From an uncultured Geobacteraceae bacterium (GTDB lineage Bacteria; Desulfobacterota; Desulfuromonadia; Geobacterales; Pseudopelobacteraceae), in the NCBI GenBank assembly GCA_903879825.1, contig CAIRND010000563.1:1-11678 (forward strand): a stretch of DNA of 11,678 bases, read 5' to 3'. Both the position numbers and the translations under genes were made by a program. The notes beneath the pieces were generated by a model. It saw only the letters and a list, made by a program, of their open reading frames with translations. It was not told the DNA's origin and made no database searches. How positions within the stretch are numbered: the first letter of the stretch is position 1; each line of letters opens with the position of its first letter. This document shows, piece after piece, positions 1 through 6,455 of the stretch.

Positions 1-815
1 CGGGATATACTTCGTTTTCCTCCCGGCGACATTGGAAGGGCATCCTCATGAAACCAACCCGCTTCAACAACTTCCACTCCATCAGGCATAACGTTACCAC
101 TGGCATAATCAGCCAGAAATCCGATCATCTGCTGACTGGGAAAGGGCCAGCACTGGCTCCCCACGTAGCGAATGTTGGTTATCTCTATCCCCGCCTCTTC
201 ACGCACCTCGCGCTGGACACATTCTTCCAGTGATTCTCCAAAATCGAGAAAGCCGGCCACCAGACTGAAGCGACCCGTATTCCAGGCGGCATTGCGGATC
301 AACAGCAAATCGGTACCGCGCCTGACCAATACGATAATACAGGGGTGAATATGTGGAAAATGTTCGTCACCGCACGACGGACACCGCTTGCCCCACCCAT
401 CCGGGATCCTGATTAACCCACCTCCACAGTGGGAACAGAAGCGACTGCGCCGCTCCCAATGCAATATCTGAGCGGCCCGGCCTGCAATAGTTGCAAGAAC
501 ATTATCCAACTGCATGTCAGGCCCTTGAAATGGTAGTGTTTCATACTCAGTAGGAATGGGAGATTCAGCGGATATCCGCACTGCCCGCAACGGCTTCTCT
601 TTCCATAGACCGATTCTCATCGGTTCAGTTGCAGAAGTAATTCCAGTCGGAAGCGGACCTTCCGGTAACTGCTGCATCGTTCCTAAGGTTACGATGAGGG
701 AAGCGCCCTGCAGAATAGCCCAGAATCCAGGCGTATTATCCGGTAACTGTTCGGGTGGAAGCGGCGTGAACAAACCGCGTATCATGGATGAATTGAATGG
801 CAATTGGTGTGACAT
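1..815 (-). CDS. nudC: NADH pyrophosphatase NudC (Nudix hydrolase), 3' end cut by window edge
   Basis: I translated 271 codons from an ATG at 815; the reading frame is still open at base 1, so the C-terminus is missing. The protein has the NudC layout: a variable N-terminal domain (residues 1-115), a zinc ribbon with Cys127, Cys130, Cys145 and Cys148, then a Nudix domain with a complete Nudix box at 188-210 (G188, E194, R202-E203, E206-E207, G209). The family motif SQPWPFPxS follows the box and reads SQCWPFPSQ at 220-228, so two of its positions differ. Known members hydrolyse NADH and other dinucleotides, and some remove NAD caps from RNA. The start is supported by GAGGTG, 7 nt upstream of the ATG. 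It lies 106 nt behind the cysteine-cluster gene, in the same direction. E. coli NudC has about 257 residues, so little is probably missing. Confidence 0.9.
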   Translation of the reverse strand, partial: MSHQLPFNSSMIRGLFTPLPPEQLPDNTPGFWAILQGASLIVTLGTMQQLPEGPLPTGITSATEPMRIGLWKEKPLRAVRISAESPIPTEYETLPFQGPDMQLDNVLATIAGRAAQILHWERRSRFCSHCGGGLIRIPDGWGKRCPSCGDEHFPHIHPCIIVLVRRGTDLLLIRNAAWNTGRFSLVAGFLDFGESLEECVQREVREEAGIEITNIRYVGSQCWPFPSQQMIGFLADYASGNVMPDGVEVVEAGWFHEDALPMSPGGKRSIS

Positions 816-921
816 GTATCTGCACCTCATACAATATGTTCAGGTCAGCAGGTGGGGTGATAAAAACTCAGGAGGATACGGAGTTGCGGTTTTAATTTAC
901 GGCATGATCGAATCTGAATAA

Positions 922-1617
922 TCAGTGATCGGGTGAAAGCGCCTCTATAATGTTATACTTATCCATAACAATTGCTGCCGGTATAAACAGATCAACCTCA
1001 TTGCGGATAGTGCCGGTCAGGAGGTAGAGAAGTTCTTGGAAAAGGTGCAGTTCTCTGGCGAATAACTCGGTAAAACCAAAGCGCACATCGGTAAGAAGCC
1101 GCGGATCTTCCCCGGTAAAATTAAGAGTACACCACTCATCAAAAAGATCTTCACCGGAAACATCAATAAGCGGAATACCATTGAGACGACAGGTCATCGG
1201 CCGATGATGGTAGATCATGCAGCCACCACTTTCCGACAACAGAAGGCAGGGGCTTTCATCCTCTTCCGGCATCAGCTCATCCCACTCTTCCTCAGGAATT
1301 CCGTTCAGCAACCACGGATCGACAAAGGCAGCATTTATGCTCGATAACTGACTGAGTCGCCGGGAAGCTGCTTTTAAAAGTGGAATCCGTTGCTGTTCAG
1401 GAAGAGCATCAAAACCACGCCTGAGATAACAGGCATCCAGTAGTGTAATATCAAAAAGGCCACGGCAGCATTCTGAACAACCATTACGACACGCAATAAG
1501 ATCAGGATATGTATCAAGGCAGCGCCCAAACCAGGCGTCCACCTCCCCCAATAATATTCCATAGCGATCCAGCAACGCGTTTACGTGGCTGGATTCATCT
1601 CCGGCAGAGAGCAGCAC
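922..1617 (-). CDS. YkgJ/UPF0153-family cysteine-cluster protein
   Basis: This 231-residue soluble protein has the signature of the CxxxCxxCC (YkgJ-like, UPF0153) family: Cys43, Cys47, Cys50 and Cys51 near the N-terminus, followed by Cys124, Cys133, a YHHRPMTCR segment ending at Cys143, and an EWC segment with Cys163. Eight conserved cysteines of this kind are thought to bind a metal, probably zinc or an iron-sulfur centre; the biochemical role of the family is not established. No membrane segment or signal peptide is visible. The start is a GTG whose first base is the last base of the upstream TAG stop (TAGTG), which suggests translational coupling to the CheX-like gene. No ATG lies upstream in this frame before a stop, so GTG is the best choice although its Shine-Dalgarno sequence is weak. 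The family call is strong; the function is unknown. Confidence 0.85.
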   Translation of the reverse strand: MLLSAGDESSHVNALLDRYGILLGEVDAWFGRCLDTYPDLIACRNGCSECCRGLFDITLLDACYLRRGFDALPEQQRIPLLKAASRRLSQLSSINAAFVDPWLLNGIPEEEWDELMPEEDESPCLLLSESGGCMIYHHRPMTCRLNGIPLIDVSGEDLFDEWCTLNFTGEDPRLLTDVRFGFTELFARELHLFQELLYLLTGTIRNEVDLFIPAAIVMDKYNIIEALSPDH

Positions 1618-2114
1618 TACATATACACCATGACAGTGATTGAGATTGTACCGTCAGCGGTTTTAAAGGGGATTGTGACCCCTTTACACTGAACATTAAT
1701 ACTCGAAGATTCATTTGCTCCGGGAGGTTCTGAAATAGCACGCAGTTGGCCGGAAACCACCAACGGCAGACCAAGCGCAACACTGCCATACTGTTCATGA
1801 TATTTGGTTTTAAACACACCGGCAATGTTGTTGGCCAGCTCTCCCATGGCGTCCCTGATACACTCATCATCAGCCTCATCAACCATCAGCAGCTCTTTGG
1901 CAACACACTGGGCGCTTGCTTTATCGGTGGCAATGATAATGTAGCCAACTCGATCACCGGCGATGCCAACAATACCGGTAACATCCGAATCAACCGGTTC
2001 TACTTTCTTTTCAACCTTACCGGCAAGCAGATCAATATTCATATAGCTTTTAAAGGTGTCCTGCGTCGCAGACATGATAGTAAACATAATCTCTTCAAAC
2101 GATATAGCAGCCAA
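1617..2114 (-). CDS. CheX-like protein (CheC/CheX/FliY phosphatase fold)
   Basis: The protein is about 165 residues from the TTG start preferred here. It carries the CheC/CheX/FliY active-site pattern: Asp88, Glu92 and Asn95 (D-x3-E-x2-N) and Pro117, 22 residues after the Asn. In characterised members the Glu and Asn of this motif dephosphorylate CheY-P. CheX-type proteins have one such motif, as here. No receiver, CheW or membrane domain is present. It starts 37 nt after ccoP, with no terminator between, and its stop overlaps the next gene by one base, so it may be transcribed with the cbb3 genes. An ATG at 2135 opens the same frame seven codons earlier but has no ribosome site. Whether it acts in chemotaxis or on another response regulator cannot be told from this window, which holds no other chemotaxis gene. 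Confidence 0.8.
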   Translation of the reverse strand: MAAISFEEIMFTIMSATQDTFKSYMNIDLLAGKVEKKVEPVDSDVTGIVGIAGDRVGYIIIATDKASAQCVAKELLMVDEADDECIRDAMGELANNIAGVFKTKYHEQYGSVALGLPLVVSGQLRAISEPPGANESSSINVQCKGVTIPFKTADGTISITVMVYM

Positions 2115-2127
2115 ATGGGTACCCTCC
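2112..2127 (-). promoter_or_regulatory. Shine-Dalgarno site deciding a TTG start for the CheX-like gene
   Basis: On the minus strand GGAGGG (2127-2122) lies 7 nt before an in-frame TTG (2114-2112). The ATG at 2135 lies upstream of this site and is preceded by no purine-rich sequence. The TTG is therefore the more likely start. An ATG at codon 10 of the TTG form is the other alternative, but its GAAGAG is only 3 nt away. Confidence 0.55.
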
Positions 2128-2151
2128 AAAAACATAAGTTAGTGTGATAAA

Positions 2152-2643
2152 CTACTTCAAAGTAAGCACAAATTCAACAAGGCCTTCAACCTGTTCCTTG
2201 TCAATCTGGCTACTAAATGACGGCATTCCACCCGGTCGACCTTCGGTAATTGTTTTAGTAATGTCCAACCGCGATTTACCATATTTGTATTTTGAAACCG
2301 TTAAATCGGGCCCGACTCCGCCTTTGGCACTTTCACCATGACACGCAGCACACAGACTTCCGTACAGTTTTTTGCCGGCGGCAACATACAATTCAATTTT
2401 ATGCTCGCCACTGCCAGAGACTGTAGCGGTCGTTTCTACTGATTTATGAGCAACTTGTTTCTGACTTTCCCGATCTTTTTTTGCAGCATCTGCCTCGGCT
2501 TGCGAACTCCAACCGCTAAACAGGTAATAGCCCATGTAAGCCACGGCCCAAATGACCAGTACGGCAAAAAGAATTCGAAAAACACCGGGGGAACTTTTTT
2601 CTTCGCGATATTTTATTCCATCATATTCATGCTGATCTGACAT
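2152..2643 (-). CDS. ccoP: cbb3 oxidase CcoP-like subunit with a single cytochrome c domain
   Basis: This 163-residue membrane-anchored cytochrome c is last in the cco gene set. The N-terminus (HEYDGIKYREEKSSPGVFR) resembles the FixP/CcoP N-terminal domain, and one membrane helix spans about 21-43. A charged linker (about 46-80) leads to one cytochrome c domain with heme motif CAACH (98-102) and a likely axial Met140 in GGMPSF. Canonical CcoP has about 300 residues and two CxxCH domains, so this is a half-length, mono-heme version. It would sit in the cytoplasmic membrane with the heme on the periplasmic side, passing electrons towards CcoO and CcoN. AAGGAG precedes the ATG by about 8 nt, and ccoQ ends 21 nt upstream. 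The CcoP name rests on operon position and N-terminus; a separate membrane cytochrome c replacing CcoP is possible. Confidence 0.8.
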   Translation of the reverse strand: MSDQHEYDGIKYREEKSSPGVFRILFAVLVIWAVAYMGYYLFSGWSSQAEADAAKKDRESQKQVAHKSVETTATVSGSGEHKIELYVAAGKKLYGSLCAACHGESAKGGVGPDLTVSKYKYGKSRLDITKTITEGRPGGMPSFSSQIDKEQVEGLVEFVLTLK

Positions 2644-2664
2644 ATATCTGCTCCTTGTGAAAAA

Positions 2665-2805
2665 TTAGTCGTCCTCAAGCATTCTGTGTTTTGGCTCTTC
2701 GAGCTTCTGCTTGCGGTTCTTGTTCATTGTTACAACAGCAATTGCTATGAGAATTGCCAGCAAAAAACCGGTCAACGCCAAAAAAACAAAACGGGCATCA
2801 AACAT
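2665..2805 (-). CDS. ccoQ: small CcoQ-like membrane protein of cbb3 oxidase
   Basis: I translated a 46-residue protein from ATG 2805 to TAA 2665, lying between ccoO and ccoP. It has a single hydrophobic helix (about 5-27, starting MFDARFVFLAL) followed by a basic, then acidic tail (NKNRKQKLEEPKHRMLEDD). That is the shape and position of CcoQ/FixQ, a small subunit reported to stabilise the cbb3 complex in some bacteria. The ATG overlaps the ccoO stop by one base (TGATG), a typical translational coupling. CcoQ sequences are poorly conserved, so the call rests mainly on size, topology and place in the operon. Confidence 0.75.
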   Translation of the reverse strand: MFDARFVFLALTGFLLAILIAIAVVTMNKNRKQKLEEPKHRMLEDD

Positions 2806-3689
2806 CACTTTGTATCCAGTTTAATCAAGGTAACAATCTTCCATATTTTCTGTTCATCAAGCGAAGTATTGAAAGATGGCATGCCGTTGGCCTCAATCCC
2901 CTGAGAGATGATTTTAAACAGATCTGCATCTGACTTTGCTGAACCTTTTAAAGCGGGTCCGAGAGTCCCTTCACGTTTTTCGCCGTGGCAGGAGGCACAG
3001 TGCTGCGAAAACAACGATTTAGCATCTTTTTCAATTGCCTCAACATCTTTGAAGGGGTTACTCGCAGTCGGGAGTACCTGAGTTGCTGCCGCATCAGCCT
3101 TTTTGACCGGAATATCCGTTCCTAATTTACGCATATAGGCAATAATGGCGTCCATCTCGCTCTTGCCCTTAAGGTCGTTCAGGTCCGCCTGGGTATACGG
3201 GAACTTGAGCAGCTTCATTTTACGCTCGGAATAGGTTGTATCGAGCGGCACATTGAGGAACGCGTAGGATGGCATATTGGACGCCGGAACAACCGATTGA
3301 GGATTTTCCATATGTTTTCGGTGCCAGGCACCCTTGGGATCGGGATATTTCAGGCCGATGTGTGCCAAATCCGGACCGGTACGGCGCGATCCCCAGAGAT
3401 GCGGGCGGTCATATACAAATTCACCCGATTTTGAGTAGGTACCGCCATAGCCGTAACGTTCAACATCGGAGGCAAGTGTACGCACTGTCTGAGAGTGACA
3501 GTTGTTACATCCTTCCCGCATGTAGAGATCACGCCCTTCCTGTTGCAGCGGAGTATACGGCTTGACTTCAGCAATCATGTCTCCAGGACCGTTGATCCAT
3601 TTAAATGGTGCTATCATAGTGATCGAAGTACCAACCATAATAACAACAAAAGCCAGAATGATAAAAATAACGGGATTTTTTTCCAACAT
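2805..3689 (-). CDS. ccoO: cbb3 oxidase subunit II (CcoO) fused to an extra cytochrome c domain
   Basis: Residues 1-200 are a typical CcoO/FixO: a membrane anchor at about 7-27, the first heme motif CNNCH (61-65) within the conserved REGCNNCHSQTVR, the YDRPHLWGSRRTGPDLA block (93-109), WHRKHMENPQSVVPASNMP (122-140) with axial Met139, and a second family block around 177-190. Typical CcoO ends at about 200-240 residues. Here an Ala/Pro/Thr-rich linker (about 198-212) leads to a second cytochrome c domain (about 213-294) with CASCH (231-235) and likely axial Met270 in NGMPSF. That domain resembles the single domain of the downstream CcoP-like protein. CcoO carries electrons to the active-site subunit CcoN. 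The gene starts 29 nt after ccoN with GAGG upstream, and its TGA overlaps the ccoQ ATG. The fusion is in one continuous frame with no sign of frameshift. Confidence 0.93.
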   Translation of the reverse strand: MLEKNPVIFIILAFVVIMVGTSITMIAPFKWINGPGDMIAEVKPYTPLQQEGRDLYMREGCNNCHSQTVRTLASDVERYGYGGTYSKSGEFVYDRPHLWGSRRTGPDLAHIGLKYPDPKGAWHRKHMENPQSVVPASNMPSYAFLNVPLDTTYSERKMKLLKFPYTQADLNDLKGKSEMDAIIAYMRKLGTDIPVKKADAAATQVLPTASNPFKDVEAIEKDAKSLFSQHCASCHGEKREGTLGPALKGSAKSDADLFKIISQGIEANGMPSFNTSLDEQKIWKIVTLIKLDTK

Positions 3690-3718
3690 AGTATCGTCCT
3701 CGTTTGTATTGAATTTAA

Positions 3719-5119
3719 TTATGCCTTGGCAGTTTTTGACTCTTCACCCTTCTGGAAGGTCTTATAAATATTGTAGATAAACAGTGCTAATCCAGCCAGA
3801 TAAACAAAACCGCTCACCGCCCTGATTTTGTAATAGGGGAAGATAGCAATCATAGTTTCCATAAAACTGTAGTGGAGCGTACCGTCGGGATTTGTGGCGA
3901 GCAGCATACTTCCCTGTTGAACTCCGGCGATCCACATGGTGATTGAGTAGATCAACTGGCCAACCAGAACCAGCCAGAAGTGGGTGTTAGCCATTTTTAC
4001 ACTATAGATTTCTGCTCCGCTCAGCGTCGTGGTGACATAGTAGATTGCACCAAAAAGAACCATTGAGACCCAGCCCATTGTACCCATGTGGACATGCCCC
4101 GGAACCCAGTCAGTGTAATGAATAAAAGCGGAAAACGACCTGATGGCCTGCATCGGACCCTGTAATGTCTGTAATCCATAGAAGGTGATTCCGCAAATCA
4201 TGAACTTGACCAGATAATTGGACTTCATCTTTTCCCACTGACCATTCATGGTGAGATAGCCATTCATTACAGCTCCCCAGGAAGGGGCAATCAACATGAT
4301 CGAGAATGCCATCGCCACCGTCTGAATCCAGTCCGGGATCGGTGTCCAGAGAAGATGATGCGCTCCGGTCCAGAGATACATGAAAATAAGACTCCAGAAG
4401 GCGATGATTCCCATGCGATGGCTATAAATCGGGTTTCCGGTGATTTTGGGAAGAAAGTAATAAAAAATAGCAAGGGGGGGCACAGTCAGAACCATGGCAA
4501 CGGCATTATGGCCATACCACCACTGCACATTGGCATCATTGGTCCCTGCAAAAGCCGAGTAGGATTTGAACAGGTGAAGCGGCACACCCAGGTTATTGAC
4601 AACATACAGTACGGTGACACCGACCAGTGCGGCCATGATGTACCAGAGCGAGATATACATCTGCTCTTCCTTGCGCTTAAGGATGGTCATGAAAACATTG
4701 ATAGAAAACAACACCCAAATTATTGCGACAATAATGGCCAGAGGCCATTCCAGTTCGGCATATTCCTTGGTGCGGTTGATTCCCATTGCAAGAGTTACCG
4801 CCGCTGATGCGATGGCAACGTTAAAGATCCAGAGCGTAACCCGGGCCAATTTCGGGCTCCAGAGTGGGGTTTTGGTAAGACGTTGCGTGATATAAAAGAA
4901 CATGGCAATGAAACTGCCGATTCCCCAGCCAAAAATACCGGCGTTGGTGTGGATTGGCCGCAAACGGCCGTAAGTCAAATAGGGTGCAACGTTTAGCTGC
5001 GGCCAGGCCAGTTGCAGGGAGATCAGGATACCGACCACGACAGCAATTGTGCCCCAGATGAGGCTCCAGATGATGAAACCTTTTACTGAATCATCATAGT
5101 ACTGCGTTTTTGCATTCAT
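3719..5119 (-). CDS. ccoN: cbb3-type cytochrome c oxidase catalytic subunit I (CcoN)
   Basis: This 466-residue polytopic membrane protein of the heme-copper oxidase family reduces oxygen to water at high affinity. Ligands are visible and evenly spaced: His57 and His344 for the low-spin heme b, His342 for heme b3, and His204, His254 and His255 for CuB. Tyr248 in YLWTGAHH is the cbb3 active-site tyrosine, which separates it from NO reductase NorB. Conserved blocks include RPIHTNAGIFGWG, HYTDWVPGHVHMGTMGW and the PSWG/MNG segment. At positions matching proton-pathway residues of P. stutzeri CcoN as I recall them, Thr212 and Tyr220 are kept, but Gly237, Ala240 and Gln320 stand where Ser, His and Glu are usual. 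Length is close to the usual 470-480. AAGGAGAGG lies 5 nt before the ATG. It leads the ccoNOQP set. Confidence 0.96.
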   Translation of the reverse strand: MNAKTQYYDDSVKGFIIWSLIWGTIAVVVGILISLQLAWPQLNVAPYLTYGRLRPIHTNAGIFGWGIGSFIAMFFYITQRLTKTPLWSPKLARVTLWIFNVAIASAAVTLAMGINRTKEYAELEWPLAIIVAIIWVLFSINVFMTILKRKEEQMYISLWYIMAALVGVTVLYVVNNLGVPLHLFKSYSAFAGTNDANVQWWYGHNAVAMVLTVPPLAIFYYFLPKITGNPIYSHRMGIIAFWSLIFMYLWTGAHHLLWTPIPDWIQTVAMAFSIMLIAPSWGAVMNGYLTMNGQWEKMKSNYLVKFMICGITFYGLQTLQGPMQAIRSFSAFIHYTDWVPGHVHMGTMGWVSMVLFGAIYYVTTTLSGAEIYSVKMANTHFWLVLVGQLIYSITMWIAGVQQGSMLLATNPDGTLHYSFMETMIAIFPYYKIRAVSGFVYLAGLALFIYNIYKTFQKGEESKTAKA

Positions 5120-5133
5120 ACTTACCTCTCCTT

Positions 5134-5324
5134 TAGGGGGATAGTGTTGTTACCGTTGCAACTAATAAAACTTGGAAACTACTTATTTAGCAGGAATGTA
5201 TAGATATTTTCAAATCATCGTTTTTAAAAACCTGGCGAGTTTACCACGAAAAAAAAAATTTGCACGTAGTAAGGTAGGAGCCGCTGGTTTTTTTTCAGAG
5301 ATCGGATTATAAATTGTACCGAAC
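5134..5324 (-). promoter_or_regulatory. leader and probable promoter region of the cco genes
   Basis: About 190 nt of AT-rich non-coding DNA separates the cydB terminator from the ccoN ribosome site. A perfect TATAAT on the minus strand (5311-5306) has no good -35 partner and lies just behind the terminator. A second, weaker possibility is TTGAAA at about 5213-5208 with an AT-rich -10 17-18 nt later. No full FNR/ANR palindrome (TTGAT-N4-ATCAA) was found. A promoter is expected because the upstream unit is terminated, but its exact position is not settled. Confidence 0.4.
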
Positions 5325-5365
5325 AAAAAAAAGCAGTCACCCCTTATTTATCGGGATGACTGCTT
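5323..5365 (-). terminator. intrinsic terminator after cydB
   Basis: On the minus strand the arms AAGCAGTCA and TGACTGCTT form a 9-bp stem, extended by three more G-C pairs after one mismatch, with a short AT-rich loop (5365-5331). The 3' arm runs directly into an unbroken tract of T. It begins 30 nt after the cydB stop, so it separates the cyd genes from the cco genes. The opposite strand has a poorer T tract, so the minus-strand direction is preferred. Confidence 0.85.
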
Positions 5366-5394
5366 AAAATAAAAAATGTTTCTAAGTCAAAAAA

Positions 5395-6453
5395 TCAGTA
5401 AGACTCTGAATTTCCTAGAACTTCTTCATTGGTTACCGGTGCTCTAAAAAGCCGATACACCCATATTTTATAGGAGATAACAATCGGTAAAAACACCGCC
5501 ACTACACCAGTCATAATCTTGAGTGTCAATAAACTCGACGAGGAGTTGAATATCGTCAGATTGGAAATTGGGTCAATGCTGGAGGGGATCAGGTTGGGAA
5601 ACAACCCGGCAACTCCAGTGAATACTACAAAAACAATGGTGAAGCACGAGAAGAGGAAGGCCTTATGGCACGAGCCCTTTGCGATGAAAACCTTGATCAA
5701 AAGCAATGATACAACCGCAATCAGCGGTACGATCAACAACACCGGAGCTTTAAGGTAATTGTCATAGAGCTTCGTTGCCGGGTACGTATAGCCAAGAAAT
5801 GCAACGGCGACTACCAACAGGGGCAGCCACAGTTTGTTAGCCATCTCTGCGCCACGTTTACTGAGATCCCCGGTTGTTTTGATGGCGGCATAAAGAGAAC
5901 CATGTACGGCGAAGAGCAGCACAAAAAGGACGCCGGTCAGCAATCCATAGGGATTGAGCAAGCCGATCAGTGAGCCATCATAGCTGAAGTTGAATGTAGT
6001 GAAATTATTTGTCATTGGTATACCTTTGAAAATGTTACCAAAGGCGACTCCGAACAGCAGTGCCGGGAGAAAGCTGGAGATAATTATGGCAGTATCCCAG
6101 GATTTTCTCCATACATCGCTATCAATTTTGCCTCTGAATTCAAAGGAAACGCCGCGTACGATCAAGGCGAAGAGCAGCAGTATTAACGCAGAGTAAAGAT
6201 TACTGAACATAAGCGCATAGGTAGTGGGAAAAGCCGCAAAGGTAGCGCCACCGGCTGTTACCAACCAGACTTCATTACCATCCCAGATAGGACCGACAGA
6301 ATTTATCAGTACTCTCTTTTCGGTATCATTTTTAGCAAGAAAACCAGCCATAAATCCCGTTCCCAGGACAAAGCCGTCCAGCATAAAATATACTGCCCAC
6401 AAAACACTCCACAACACGAACCAGATGATTTGGAATAAGGATAATGTATCCAT
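5395..6453 (-). CDS. cydB: cytochrome bd ubiquinol oxidase subunit II (CydB)
   Basis: This 352-residue polytopic membrane protein partners CydA in the cytochrome bd quinol oxidase, which reduces oxygen without pumping protons. It shows the CydB hallmarks: an N-terminal helix ending YFMLDGFVLG (22-31), the block GPIWDGNEVWL (54-64), Arg100 in LIVRGVSFEFRGK, and a C-terminal helix ending in a short charged tail. Length is close to the usual 340-380. It starts 2 nt after the cydA stop, and its ribosome site GGGAGGAG (6467-6460) lies within the last codons of cydA, which implies coupled translation. The stop is followed by a strong terminator. No short cydX-type ORF lies between cydB and the terminator. 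Confidence 0.96.
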   Translation of the reverse strand: MDTLSLFQIIWFVLWSVLWAVYFMLDGFVLGTGFMAGFLAKNDTEKRVLINSVGPIWDGNEVWLVTAGGATFAAFPTTYALMFSNLYSALILLLFALIVRGVSFEFRGKIDSDVWRKSWDTAIIISSFLPALLFGVAFGNIFKGIPMTNNFTTFNFSYDGSLIGLLNPYGLLTGVLFVLLFAVHGSLYAAIKTTGDLSKRGAEMANKLWLPLLVVAVAFLGYTYPATKLYDNYLKAPVLLIVPLIAVVSLLLIKVFIAKGSCHKAFLFSCFTIVFVVFTGVAGLFPNLIPSSIDPISNLTIFNSSSSLLTLKIMTGVVAVFLPIVISYKIWVYRLFRAPVTNEEVLGNSESY

Positions 6454-6455
6454 GG

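Noticed and set aside
556..921. 121-codon plus-strand open frame antisense to nudC
   Set aside because: It lies mostly across from the N-terminal part of nudC, whose minus-strand frame has clear domains; the protein itself resembles nothing.
1617..2135. ATG at 2135 as the start of the CheX-like gene
   Set aside because: No Shine-Dalgarno sequence precedes it, and a strong one lies just after it, 7 nt before a TTG.
3719..5119. subunit I might be a nitric oxide reductase (NorB) rather than an oxidase
   Set aside because: The cbb3 active-site Tyr248 just before the CuB histidine pair and the adjacent ccoO are specific to cbb3 oxidases.
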